Origin: Nitrospiraceae bacterium
Lineage (GTDB): Bacteria > Nitrospirota > Thermodesulfovibrionia > Thermodesulfovibrionales > UBA6898
DNA: 64,000 bases
NCBI GenBank assembly: GCA_020347665.1
Contig: CP070737.1
Coordinates: 355,515 to 419,514 of the forward strand
Direction: 5' to 3'
Each line of letters starts with the position of its first letter. Position 1 is the first letter of the stretch. Shown here piece after piece: positions 46,750 to 55,802 of the stretch. A model generated the notes under the pieces. The model saw only the letters and a program-made list of their open reading frames with translations, was not told the DNA's origin and did no database searches. The translations under genes and the position numbers were made by a program.

Positions 46750-47830
46750 TATTAATGATATCTGCTATGTTCTCTATAGTTGCTTCTTCAAGGTCAGGAT
46801 ACATAGGCAGAGACAGAACCTGTTCTGCTGCCTCTTCAGCAACCGGGAAATCTCCCCTCTTATAGCCTAAAAATTCCACAGCTACCTGCATATGAAGCGG
46901 TACCGAGTAATAAATAACCGATGAGATGTCACGGTCTTTCAGGCAATCCCGTATTCTGTCCCGCTTGCCGCTTCTTATCGTAAACTGGTGGTAGACACAG
47001 TCCATTCCCGGTTTTTCAAAAGGGGTGATAATATCGCCGGAGAGCAGTTTGCGATACAGGGATGCCTTCAGTCTTCTCTTCCCGTTGTTCTCATCAATAC
47101 GCTTTAACTTTATGAGGAGAATACCTGCCTGAAGTTCGTCGAGTCTGCTATTGAATCCGATTTTTTCATGTTTGTACGCACCGGCTGAACCGTGATTTCT
47201 CAATTTCTTTATGATATCCGCTATCGATGGATCAGGTACGGTAATCATACCCCCGTCACCATATGCACCGAGGTTTTTTGACGGATAAAAACTGAAGCAG
47301 CCCGCATCGCCGAAACTCCCTACTTTTTTCCCGTTCAGAGCAGCCCCGAATGCCTGAGCACAGTCTTCGATGACTTTCAGATTATGCTCTTTGGCGACCG
47401 TCATAATCCGGGTCATATCTGCCGGCAGACCAAATAAATGTACCGGCAGTATTGCCTTGGTCTTTTTTGTGATTCTTGCTTCGATCTCGCCGGGATCCAC
47501 ATTCATGGTGTCGTGTTCGATATCAATAAAAACAGGCCGTGCACCTCTGTATACAATTGCCTCGACCGTTGCAAAAAAAGTAAACGGGGTGGTAATCACC
47601 TCGTCCCCGTGCCCGATGCCAAGGGATGCCAAGGCAAGATGCAATGCATCAGTTCCCGAGGCAACTCCAACGGCATTGGAAACGCCGTGATACGACGCAA
47701 TTCTTGTTTCAAGCTCAGATACTTTTTTGCCCAGAATATATTGAGAGCTCTCCAGGATCTCTGATACAACAGCAAGAACATCATCCCGAATATTGCCGAA
47801 CTCTTTTTTTAGATCAATCATGGGTATCAT
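46742..47830 (-). CDS. DegT/DnrJ/EryC1-type sugar aminotransferase, GnnB-like
   Basis: PLP-dependent aminotransferase of 362 aa. It has VGVASGTDALHLAL, LPVHLFGLPADM, VIEDCAQAFGA and the PLP lysine K185 in SFYPSKNLGAYGDGG. In other bacteria a DegT enzyme paired with a Gfo/Idh/MocA oxidoreductase next to lpx genes (GnnB with GnnA) converts UDP-GlcNAc to UDP-GlcNAc3N for amide-rich lipid A. The position here, 75 bp after such an oxidoreductase and overlapping lpxB by 8 bp, supports that role by inference. The alternative is another 3- or 4-amino sugar for surface glycans. Confidence 0.88.
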   Translation of the reverse strand: MIPMIDLKKEFGNIRDDVLAVVSEILESSQYILGKKVSELETRIASYHGVSNAVGVASGTDALHLALASLGIGHGDEVITTPFTFFATVEAIVYRGARPVFIDIEHDTMNVDPGEIEARITKKTKAILPVHLFGLPADMTRIMTVAKEHNLKVIEDCAQAFGAALNGKKVGSFGDAGCFSFYPSKNLGAYGDGGMITVPDPSIADIIKKLRNHGSAGAYKHEKIGFNSRLDELQAGILLIKLKRIDENNGKRRLKASLYRKLLSGDIITPFEKPGMDCVYHQFTIRSGKRDRIRDCLKDRDISSVIYYSVPLHMQVAVEFLGYKRGDFPVAEEAAEQVLSLPMYPDLEEATIENIADIINNV

Positions 47831-47905
47831 GGTATCAAGCCCAGATCATACGACAGGAGGTTCCTGTCTGTTGTACGCCCACCGGTCCCCTGTGCTCCCC
47901 CGTCA

Positions 47906-48856
47906 TCAGCCGCGCACTGTCCGTTCATGGTTTCTCCTGTTTTTCTGCTTCAGCAGTTCCGTAATTTTCACGGCTATCTCAAGGGCGTATAATGCGTCAC
48001 GACCGGAAACCTGTGGTCCCGTTCTCTTACGAATGCACCTGATGAAGTCCAGAAGCTCTTCCCGCAACGGTTCCTTTTGTTCAGGTTGAATCGTATCCAT
48101 AGCCATCTGCGCATTTGCATCTTTATAGTATCGACGCACCTCCTGACTCTGAAAATCAACCAGTATAAACGAGTCTTGTTGATGAACCTTCAGTCTTCGC
48201 ACCTTTTCAGATGAAAGCCTGTTTGCTGTTATCAGGGCAGTGCATCCGTTCTCAAATTCAAGCCATGCCTTTGCAACATCAATCTTTTCCGTGATTATTG
48301 ACTCACCAATGGCCCGTATATCCCGTAATTTCGAATGGATAATGCTCATAATGAGATCGATATCATGAATCATCAGGTCAAGCGTCACATCAACATCAGT
48401 ACCCCTTCCGAGAAACGGTGATATCCGTTCTGATTCTACAAACCTGGGCTTACCAATGAACTGGGAAGCGGCAATAATGCCCTGGTTGTACCGTTCCAGA
48501 TGCCCTACCTGAACAATTCTGTCACGCTTTTCAGCTTCAGCAATAATCGCCTCTGCCTCACCGATATTCTCTGTTATCGGTTTTTCGATCAGGATATCCT
48601 TGCCGGCCTCAAGGCAGTCCATGGCAACCCGGTAATGTGTTGTAGTCGGCGTAGCAATACTTATTGCATCACACAATTTAAAGATATCTGAATAACTGGC
48701 ATAATGCATGCATCCGTATGTTCCAGCCACATCCGCGGCTTTTGTGCTGTCAGTATCAGCAACAGCAACGAGGTCAGCATCTTCGATTTCAGAATAAATT
48801 CTGGCATGATGCCGTCCAAGGTATCCGACTCCAATAACTCCCATTCTGAGAGGCAC
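47906..48856 (-). CDS. Gfo/Idh/MocA-family oxidoreductase, GnnA-like
   Basis: NAD-dependent sugar dehydrogenase of 316 aa. The Rossmann start GVIGVGYLGRHHARIY, the ISIATPTTTHY block and ILIEKPITENIGEAEAI with the catalytic EKP are clear. The start is a GTG (48856) supported by AGGAG at proper spacing. It heads the minus-strand operon gnnA-gnnB-lpxB-waaA-lpxK. Acting before the aminotransferase, it would oxidise the sugar 3-hydroxyl (inference). It is divergent from trpD. Confidence 0.88.
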   Translation of the reverse strand: MPLRMGVIGVGYLGRHHARIYSEIEDADLVAVADTDSTKAADVAGTYGCMHYASYSDIFKLCDAISIATPTTTHYRVAMDCLEAGKDILIEKPITENIGEAEAIIAEAEKRDRIVQVGHLERYNQGIIAASQFIGKPRFVESERISPFLGRGTDVDVTLDLMIHDIDLIMSIIHSKLRDIRAIGESIITEKIDVAKAWLEFENGCTALITANRLSSEKVRRLKVHQQDSFILVDFQSQEVRRYYKDANAQMAMDTIQPEQKEPLREELLDFIRCIRKRTGPQVSGRDALYALEIAVKITELLKQKNRRNHERTVRG

Positions 48857-49056
48857 GTGTTCTCCTGAACGCTTTATTGTTTAACACGTATTGTGCACTA
48901 TAAAACACTTTTTCAGCAAGGAATTTGAGGCTATGGCTCACTTGCCTCCAGGCTTTTTTCTGTTCCGTATCAAGCTGCCCGGGGTACGCTCATGACACTT
49001 ATTTTTTGGAAGGATGTGTTACAATTGAATCCACATATCTTCCCGGGAGATTCATA

Positions 49057-50067
49057 ATGATTAAGGAAGCGATTAACCTTCTTGTGAGCGGCATTAATCT
49101 TTCAGAATCTGAAATGGCTGAATGCATGAAGGAGATCATGGAAGGCAGGACCACTGATGCTCAGATTGGTTCCTTTCTTACGGCTCTCAGAATTAAGGGT
49201 GAAACCGTCGATGAAATTACCGGTGCTGCCCGTATCATGCGGGACAAAGCAGCAACGATTAAGGCACCTGAAGGTGTTCTTGACACCTGCGGCACCGGAG
49301 GAGACATGTCTCACACGTTTAATATTTCCACAACAACCGCACTGGTCGTCGCGGCAATTGGAATTCCTGTTGCAAAACACGGCAACAGGGCAGTATCGAG
49401 TCATTCCGGCAGTGCTGATGTCCTTGAGTCTCTGGGCATTCGCATCGATCTCTCTCCGGATAAAGTCGAGAAGTGTCTCTCTGATACGGGATTCGGCTTT
49501 CTCTTTGCCCCGCTGTTCCATCCCGCGATGAAATATGCTATCGGCCCGCGGCGCGAAATGGGAATCAGGACGATATTTAATATTTTGGGGCCGATAACAA
49601 ATCCTGCCGGCGCGAAACGACAGATACTCGGTGTCTTTTCGAGCAAGCTCACGGATCCACTTGCCCATGTATTGGGGAATCTCGGGGCTGAGGATGCCAT
49701 GGTCGTTCACGGTGAGGATGGATTAGATGAAATTACGATTACGAATGGAACCAAGGTATCACGGTATGTTAATGGAGCCGTTGAAAATATGTATTTTTCT
49801 CCTGAAGATTTCGGGCTTGCCCGAGCTAAAAAAGAAGATCTGATCGGGAAAGGCAGAGAAGAAAATGCTGCCATAACGCTCAACATCCTGAAGGGCGAGC
49901 ATGGACCAAAAAGAGATATTGTTCTGATAAACTCTGCAGCTGCCCTCACGGTCTCGGGAAAAACAGCTGATCTGTTAGATGCCCTTGAAATGGCTCGGGC
50001 ATCAATTGATTCGGGGAAGGCCCTCCAGAAACTTGAAGAGATTAAAAAGGTTTCCCACGTTTTATAA
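49057..50067 (+). CDS. trpD: Anthranilate phosphoribosyltransferase
   Basis: Second tryptophan-specific step, joining anthranilate to PRPP. The 336-aa product starts MIKEAINLLVSG and has DTCGTGGDMSHTFNIST, AKHGNRAVSSHSGSADVLE, LFAPLFHPAMK and the VHGEDGLDEI motif. GGGAG at 49044-49048 supports the ATG at 49057. The frame is open upstream but without signal. It stands alone, away from trpBA, trpG and trpE, and ends at a strong hairpin. Confidence 0.95.
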   Translation: MIKEAINLLVSGINLSESEMAECMKEIMEGRTTDAQIGSFLTALRIKGETVDEITGAARIMRDKAATIKAPEGVLDTCGTGGDMSHTFNISTTTALVVAAIGIPVAKHGNRAVSSHSGSADVLESLGIRIDLSPDKVEKCLSDTGFGFLFAPLFHPAMKYAIGPRREMGIRTIFNILGPITNPAGAKRQILGVFSSKLTDPLAHVLGNLGAEDAMVVHGEDGLDEITITNGTKVSRYVNGAVENMYFSPEDFGLARAKKEDLIGKGREENAAITLNILKGEHGPKRDIVLINSAAALTVSGKTADLLDALEMARASIDSGKALQKLEEIKKVSHVL

Positions 50068-50068
50068 G

Positions 50069-50104
50069 AGCGAGATGGGCCGCGGATTCGCGGCCCATCT
50101 CGCT
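50069..50104. terminator. Perfect 16-bp hairpin between convergent trpD and cytochrome b genes
   Basis: AGCGAGATGGGCCGCG (50069-50084) pairs perfectly with 50089-50104 around a GATT tetraloop, directly after the trpD stop. The genes on both sides converge here, so a bidirectional terminator is the natural reading. No T-run follows on either strand, as in the trpA-accD hairpin, which has the same size and loop length. Confidence 0.7.
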
Positions 50105-50125
50105 GATTGCTCAGCAGAGCTCCTG

Positions 50126-50764
50126 CTATGCTGATGCAGGCTCATGTTCCTCTTCTTCTTCATATCCCGTAACCATAGCCTTGATATGTGCCATGGGCGT
50201 ATGGCCGAGTGTCGCCAGATAGACGTGCACAAAAATAAAGGACGAGAAGAATAAGAAGAGAAACACATGTATCGTATCAACAATCTTGATTCCTCCAGCG
50301 AGATTGATCCACTCCTCAAACATCTTGATATCCCAGAGGAAGAGGCCTGAAACGAGCTGCAGCGGTATCAACAGCAACATTATGGAGAGATACGCAATCT
50401 GCTGCATCGGGTTGAACTTGTTGTCAGGTGAAGGGTGATGAGGATTCTCGTCGCCCATAAAAAGTCCGTACCCGTAATACCGGGCCTGCCGCATGCTTCC
50501 CAGAACAAACTTCTTGATTCTCAGCGGAGGAATATAGATCTTGATTTTCCCCGTAAAGAAATAATAAACAACCCAGATGAAAAAGTTGAAGATCAGTATG
50601 AACCCGAATATATTATGAATGTCAACAGCTGTCTCGAATTTTGTCAGGCCCAGTAACTCATGATATCTGATCTGCACACCGGTGATAATAAGTACGATAA
50701 AACTGAGCGCATTTACCCAGTGCCATACGCGCACCGGTATCGGATGAAGGTATATCTTTTTCAT
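50126..50764 (-). CDS. Cytochrome b561/hydrogenase b-type membrane subunit
   Basis: A 212-aa membrane haem b protein. The start VRVWHWVNALSFIVLIITG is the signature of the Ni,Fe-hydrogenase/formate dehydrogenase cytochrome b family, with haem-ligand candidates H15 and H50 and two or more in the TIHVFLFLFFSSFIFVHVY helix. Four helices are visible. The C-terminal tail is Glu-rich. It overlaps the upstream 13-haem gene by 4 bp. It parallels the cytochrome b at 35017 in partner but belongs to a different subgroup by sequence. Confidence 0.87.
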   Translation of the reverse strand: MKKIYLHPIPVRVWHWVNALSFIVLIITGVQIRYHELLGLTKFETAVDIHNIFGFILIFNFFIWVVYYFFTGKIKIYIPPLRIKKFVLGSMRQARYYGYGLFMGDENPHHPSPDNKFNPMQQIAYLSIMLLLIPLQLVSGLFLWDIKMFEEWINLAGGIKIVDTIHVFLFLFFSSFIFVHVYLATLGHTPMAHIKAMVTGYEEEEEHEPASA

Positions 50765-52512
50765 CTTCTGCCCCCCTTTCTCAGCTTGTTCATCCTCCGT
50801 GCTTCCCGTATGGGAGAAGTCAGTATTCTAAGGGTAATATGTCCGATAGGCACTGCCATTCCCCCGAATACCATCAGAATGCCAAGCCAGTCAAGTATTT
50901 TCAGCCTTGTACTACCGAGAACATAGAACTGACGAAGGGAGAGAAGGGAGGTCATTGACCCAAGTACTTCGGGGTCAGCCTTATACTGCGTAACTCTTCC
51001 GTCAGCCCTCACAACTGCGACAGTCACGGTTTTGAAAAAGTCCGCATCAGCATGATGACAACTTTCACATTTCCTGACTGCATCCTTTTTATTGGAGAGT
51101 TGGTGTGCTTCTGTAATAGTTCTCGTGTCCATTCTTCCCAGAAAGGTTACCTTGGCATCAGCCCCTTCTTTATTGAGCTGTTTTACAATATCCCAGAGTT
51201 CATAGGAGTCAATACCATCTCCGTGCGGATCTATCCTTTCAGAAAGCCCTTCATATTCGATGCCGAGAATATTCACTATCTGTTCCGCGGTAAATGGCTC
51301 CCCGGTATTTTCATCATAGAGTCTCAGAAAGATTCCCCTCTGAGAGTCTGGTGAGTGACATGCAGCGCAGGCAACCATACTTAAATGGAGTTGTGAATTT
51401 GGAAGCCATGCGTCGTGGAGATCCTCGGCTTCGGTATGACATCCGAGACACGCTCCTTTCAGCTTTTTTGTCATTGCGGTTGCCGTAACTTCATGCGCCA
51501 CATGACAGGAAAAACAGAGCGGGGCCTTATGCTGACCCTCCAGCCGGGCCATACCATGTACACTTTGTTCATAAACCTCAAATACATTTTCGTGACACTT
51601 TCTGCACGGTACACCGCTTAAGGTATTATAGGTAGCTTTTTGACTAACGTCATGAAATCCATGGCAGTCTGTGCATACAGGGGCATCCCGGTTGCCCTCG
51701 ATCATCATGGTGTAGTGAATGCTGCTTTCAACAGCACGGTGCTTATCAGCGTGACACTGGTTACAGACACCCGATACGGCAATTGAGTGTTCACGAATAC
51801 TTTCAAATTCCTTGACCGGATGTGACGATCTGGAAAATGCGTTATGGCAGTCCGAACAGACATGACTGGTATGAACAGAAGCCTGTAAATCATCCGGATC
51901 AACAGAGAGGGATAGTGTTTCTCCGTTATTCATTGTTTTCGTCATGTTTTCTTGATGGCATGTAAGACAGTACTGATTGTCAGCTTTGGCGGGTTTCCAT
52001 TCGGAAAGGCGCTTCACGGTGTGAGCGCCATGGCATTGGGAACATGGCGGACCATGAGTTCTGTTCGTAAGATACGCATGGATCGGTCTGGCTCTGAGCT
52101 GAGCATCTGTATGGCAGGTCCTGCACGCTTTCGACGTATCAAGTGCAAATGCCTTTTTGCTGTCGAATACTCTGCCCGGGTGTGATGCCATTGAGATGTT
52201 CTGGTGGCAGTCAGTGCAGCTCAACATGCTGTGCACAGAACCCCTGAAGTCTGACGCATTGACGAACACCGAAAGCTTTTCCTTGTTCTTAAACACCTTG
52301 ACCAGTCCGTGTGATGAATGACAGGTCATGCACAAAGGAGCATTTTCAACAATGGCTGCTTTCCTGGCCTGAGCAATTTCTGGCAGTGCTACGAGCAGGG
52401 TCATGAACACGATCAACGGTAGCAGTGCGATATAGAATACGCCGAATATCGGACCGAGCAATACCAGAAGCACTTTTTTCCCTGAAATCTGTTCAGCTGT
52501 ATCATCAAACAT
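50761..52512 (-). CDS. Membrane-anchored 13-haem cytochrome c with two anchors
   Basis: A 583-aa multihaem cytochrome. An uncleaved N-terminal helix (about 14-45) precedes thirteen CxxCH motifs (CMTCH, CTDCH, CRTCH through CESCH). A C-terminal helix (about 540-562) and basic cytoplasmic tail follow. Between haems 12 and 13 lies an insert with ERIDPHGDGIDSYELWDI, an EF-hand-like acidic segment. The ATG has AAGGAGGT 7 nt upstream. Motif order and the SVH...SHP block match the cytochrome at 35782, so they are paralogues. It overlaps cytochrome b by 4 bp and has its own promoter. Confidence 0.9.
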   Translation of the reverse strand: MFDDTAEQISGKKVLLVLLGPIFGVFYIALLPLIVFMTLLVALPEIAQARKAAIVENAPLCMTCHSSHGLVKVFKNKEKLSVFVNASDFRGSVHSMLSCTDCHQNISMASHPGRVFDSKKAFALDTSKACRTCHTDAQLRARPIHAYLTNRTHGPPCSQCHGAHTVKRLSEWKPAKADNQYCLTCHQENMTKTMNNGETLSLSVDPDDLQASVHTSHVCSDCHNAFSRSSHPVKEFESIREHSIAVSGVCNQCHADKHRAVESSIHYTMMIEGNRDAPVCTDCHGFHDVSQKATYNTLSGVPCRKCHENVFEVYEQSVHGMARLEGQHKAPLCFSCHVAHEVTATAMTKKLKGACLGCHTEAEDLHDAWLPNSQLHLSMVACAACHSPDSQRGIFLRLYDENTGEPFTAEQIVNILGIEYEGLSERIDPHGDGIDSYELWDIVKQLNKEGADAKVTFLGRMDTRTITEAHQLSNKKDAVRKCESCHHADADFFKTVTVAVVRADGRVTQYKADPEVLGSMTSLLSLRQFYVLGSTRLKILDWLGILMVFGGMAVPIGHITLRILTSPIREARRMNKLRKGGRR

Positions 52513-52911
52513 CTTTCATACCTCCTTTCATGAATTTATTTCTTTTTTTACTAAGTGCTCTCTCTCTTCACCCCCTTTCCATCAAGAAAGAATTACTATG
52601 CAATCTAAATTTATAATTATAATATTACAGCAACAAAGTCAAGTCTTTTTTCTGTTTTTCAGCAACGCACCTCCCTGGCTTTCCGGATGGATGCCCTTCT
52701 TCCCTTTCAGAATATCAGGAAACAGAGGCCTGATCAATTGGCATTCATTCTTATTTGGATGGGGAATATATCTTATTTTACCGACGGCCTGTGAAGTGAT
52801 TACAGCTGAATATTCTTTTAATATAAAAGCGTTATAGTAACGTGCGAGGTCTGTTCAGGAAATACTCAGGATGTCATGGGAGCAGAACCGTCCTTTTGAA
52901 TGAAAACGTCT
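52513..52911. other. Intergenic region upstream of the second cytochrome operon
   Basis: A 399-bp spacer between two minus-strand genes. The left part holds the leader and promoter of the cytochrome operon. In 52643-52911 no ORF, tRNA or hairpin was recognised. The region just upstream of the promoter is AT-rich, which is compatible with regulator binding. Confidence 0.45.
52616..52642 (-). promoter_or_regulatory. Candidate promoter of the 13-haem/cytochrome b operon
   Basis: On the minus strand TTGACT (52637-52642) and a perfect TATAAT (52616-52621) are separated by 15 bp, shorter than ideal. The predicted leader to the cytochrome ATG is about 95 nt. The box is flanked by AT-rich sequence. 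Confidence 0.45.
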
Positions 52912-53610
52912 TCAGATATGATGAATATCATCATTCTCTCCTTTTTCTTCCAGTTTCTGCTCTATGTATTTTTCAGCTGGCTTTTTTCCAGCCAATCCGA
53001 AAGCAAGAGCGAGAGCCAGAACAACTCCTCCAAAAACGATTGCGAAAGCTATGAGCACGGTTTCTTTACCAATACCAAGTAATTCGAGCGCCATACTTAC
53101 CGTAATTGCAAAAACAGTAAAGCGAACAAACTTCCCAAGCAGGCCCGCAATAGCCATGCCCGCATTGACCGATGCGATTAACGCCGCTCTGCCAAGGAAA
53201 TTCCCTGCCATATAGCCGACAATAACCACCGCAGCTGCCCCGATAACCTTCGGCAAATAAAACAGAAACGTTCTTAAAAGATCCTCAATTGCTGAAATTT
53301 TGAGGGCATCCAGTCCCATAATGAGAAAAGAAATTATCACTATCCAGAAGATAAATCTGCCGCTCAGAAGAGATAACGGTTCCTTGATGCCTCCCTTATT
53401 CAGGGCGTGCTTGATTCCTAATTTTTCGGCAAGCGCATCAATTTTGACAAATCTTAATATCGCTACGATAATAGGCCTGAGGATCCATGCCAGAATGACT
53501 CCTGTAATAATAAGAACAAGGCTCGTAAAAAGATTTGGCAGAAATGCCGCAAGTTTTCCAAGAAACCCTTTGAATGGTTCCAGGAAGATTGTATTGATTA
53601 TTTGGGCCAT
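52912..53610 (-). CDS. TM-helix repeat channel-like protein (mechanosensitive type)
   Basis: A 232-aa membrane protein with Gly/Ala-rich helices in repeated pattern (LVLIITGVILAWILRPI and AAVVIVGYMAGNFLGRA), matching the conserved TM-helix family found in small mechanosensitive-channel-like proteins. Four or five helices are present and the C-terminus is charged. No full MscS beta domain is present. It starts 15 bp after a glycosyltransferase gene, suggesting a shared osmotic or envelope role (inference). Confidence 0.75.
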   Translation of the reverse strand: MAQIINTIFLEPFKGFLGKLAAFLPNLFTSLVLIITGVILAWILRPIIVAILRFVKIDALAEKLGIKHALNKGGIKEPLSLLSGRFIFWIVIISFLIMGLDALKISAIEDLLRTFLFYLPKVIGAAAVVIVGYMAGNFLGRAALIASVNAGMAIAGLLGKFVRFTVFAITVSMALELLGIGKETVLIAFAIVFGGVVLALALAFGLAGKKPAEKYIEQKLEEKGENDDIHHI

Positions 53611-53625
53611 AATGGTACCTCTTTT

Positions 53626-54888
53626 CTATTCCCATCTTTCGATGAGATATGGTTTATTCTTTTCATACGCGATACAGAGAGACTCAAGCCTTTTCTCCAC
53701 ATCTGCGGCTGTATTGTTGGCCATATCCATCACAAGAGAAGCAACTTTGCCGAGATAAAGGGGTGCGAGCGTTTTCAGGACATGTTCCCTGTTCATTACC
53801 TTCCTGTGCCAGGCAACAGCAACGTCATAAATGAGAAGGGTCCAGAGTTCATCGCTGAGCGAAAAAGGTTCACGTTCTGCAGTTGCAACCAATTCAGAAA
53901 AATTGTCCGGGCTGATGATTTCCTTCCAGATATCACCTAATTCTTTTAACCCGAGCTGAAACATATTAACCATCCTATCAACATTGACGTGAATAGGTTC
54001 AAGCCCTACGGAAAACTGAAACCCAAAAAGCGGGACCGGCTCTGTCATCATGATATTTTTCCATTTTCCAGTATATTCTTCCATAAGCATAAACACGGTG
54101 CTTGTTACCTGATTGAGCATGGCAGAAAGGTCTGAAGACGGGTCTTTTGCTGCGTGTATCTTTGCCCCGAGAAACGCCTGGCATACCTTGAAATCATTGG
54201 CCACTGCTGTCGTGGTCATCCAGATGTCAATGCCGAAACGGGCAACATCGGTTTCCCAAACATCCTTGGTAAGATAAAATTCTGCAAGTCTGCCGGAAAA
54301 GCCGAAATCCCCCCCAATAGGTTGTCTGATATGCCGGCCGTAGAGTGATCTGGTGAGAGGATAAACAATACTATTGGTAATTGTACCGTCATATTTATGC
54401 CTTAGGTAATAAGGACTGACAAAATCAAATTCACGCTCAATCACCGGCCGTATGAGGAGATCTATCCACTCAGGGGTAATACTCCTGAGATCTGAATCAA
54501 CAACAGCACAGGCTTTTACCCCAAGTGTCTTGGCAATCTCAAATACGGTTCTAAAAGCACTCCCCTTACCGGGAATGCCGTGATACGGAATTACAATCTT
54601 TGAAACAAAATCCTTACTCTGACTGATAAGGAGCGGCTGAAAATCCTGGATGAGTGTCTGTTTAACAATTTCACGCGTGCCGTCTTGAGAACCACCATCT
54701 GAGTTTATGAGCACAGATTTCCTGTCAGGAAAATACTTGGCTATCCCTGCCTGCACAGCCCTTACAACATGTCCGATGGTATCCACATTGTTAAAGCTCG
54801 GAATACCGATGAGAATATCAGCTTCCTGTAATGCTCCGAGTTTTTCTATGACCGGCTCGCTTAAAACGCTCGTTTTTATGACGACCAC
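53626..54888 (-). CDS. GT-A family glycosyltransferase
   Basis: A 420-aa cytoplasmic glycosyltransferase. It has DILIGIPSFNNVDTIGHVV, SDGGSQDGT and the metal-binding DSD (131-133) of GT-A enzymes. The acceptor half has GGDFGFSGRLAEFYL. The overall pattern resembles glucosyl- or mannosylglycerate-type synthases more than polymer-forming GT2 enzymes, but this is a visual impression. The start is GTG with no strong ribosome site. The next gene encodes a channel-like protein, so compatible-solute synthesis is a plausible job. Confidence 0.75.
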   Translation of the reverse strand: MVVIKTSVLSEPVIEKLGALQEADILIGIPSFNNVDTIGHVVRAVQAGIAKYFPDRKSVLINSDGGSQDGTREIVKQTLIQDFQPLLISQSKDFVSKIVIPYHGIPGKGSAFRTVFEIAKTLGVKACAVVDSDLRSITPEWIDLLIRPVIEREFDFVSPYYLRHKYDGTITNSIVYPLTRSLYGRHIRQPIGGDFGFSGRLAEFYLTKDVWETDVARFGIDIWMTTTAVANDFKVCQAFLGAKIHAAKDPSSDLSAMLNQVTSTVFMLMEEYTGKWKNIMMTEPVPLFGFQFSVGLEPIHVNVDRMVNMFQLGLKELGDIWKEIISPDNFSELVATAEREPFSLSDELWTLLIYDVAVAWHRKVMNREHVLKTLAPLYLGKVASLVMDMANNTAADVEKRLESLCIAYEKNKPYLIERWE

Positions 54889-55178
54889 CCGTTAACGCAT
54901 TTCGCTATTTCGTTATATTAATCTCATTATATATAATTTCATAAACCAAATGAATATATATTTACCGGGATTCTTAGTCACTATTGGTTCAAGGAAATGG
55001 GCACTGTATCGTCCTCTTTCCCTCTGCATAGATTTTTGATTTCTTGGGGAATTCCTTTTTTTGACAGGTACGTTGCAACGATTCATACCCCCTATTGAGA
55101 GGGGTGATCCCGTGATTTCAGGCAGTAATGTCATAGATATGATCAGGAAGAATCCTTGATGATTGCATCTAAGTTTCC

Positions 55179-55745
55179 TTATCCGAGCGTGAGAAAATTT
55201 CTCAGCAGATCCTTTCCCACTGTGGTGAGGATTGATTCCGGATGAAACTGCACTCCTTCCATGAGCACGTCATGATGCCGGATACCCATAATCTCATCGT
55301 CATCCGTCCACGCGGTTATTTCAAAACAGTCAGGCAGGGTCTGCTTCTCGATTATCAGTGAATGATAACGGGTCGCTTCGAATGGCTCTGGGATGTCACT
55401 GAAAATCGTCCTGCCGTCGTGATGAATGACTGATGTCTTTCCGTGCATAAGTTTGGGGGCACGAATGATCTTTCCGCCATAAGCAGCCCCCATCGACTGG
55501 TGGCCGAGACAGACCCCCAGGAGGGGGATCGTTCCGGCAAAATGTTTTATGACAGCAACTGATATCCCGGCATCCTTTGGCGTACCCGGCCCGGGGGATA
55601 TGACAATCCGGTCAGGATGCATGTGTTCGATCTCTTCAATCGTTATCTTGTTATTTCGGAATACCCGTATATCTTCACCCAGTTCGCCAAAGTACTGGAC
55701 AAGGTTATAGGTAAAGGAATCATAGTTATCGATCATTAAAAGCAT
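55179..55745 (-). CDS. trpG: Anthranilate synthase glutaminase component
   Basis: Class I glutamine amidotransferase of 188 aa supplying ammonia to TrpE or PabB. It starts [19 protein letters not shown] and has the catalytic Cys in [19 protein letters not shown], and the His/Glu pair in [10 protein letters not shown]. It is 57 bp downstream of trpE. The same protein may also serve folate synthesis as PabA. Confidence 0.94.
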   Translation of the reverse strand: MLLMIDNYDSFTYNLVQYFGELGEDIRVFRNNKITIEEIEHMHPDRIVISPGPGTPKDAGISVAVIKHFAGTIPLLGVCLGHQSMGAAYGGKIIRAPKLMHGKTSVIHHDGRTIFSDIPEPFEATRYHSLIIEKQTLPDCFEITAWTDDDEIMGIRHHDVLMEGVQFHPESILTTVGKDLLRNFLTLG

Positions 55746-55802
55746 TATCGGCTTACCTTATTATATTATTCTCAGTGCAATCTTTTTGCTTCTATTTCTT
55801 AT

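Noticed and set aside
48925-49056. Longer trpD frame from 48925
   Set aside because: No ribosome site, non-family sequence; GGGAG and family start support 49057.
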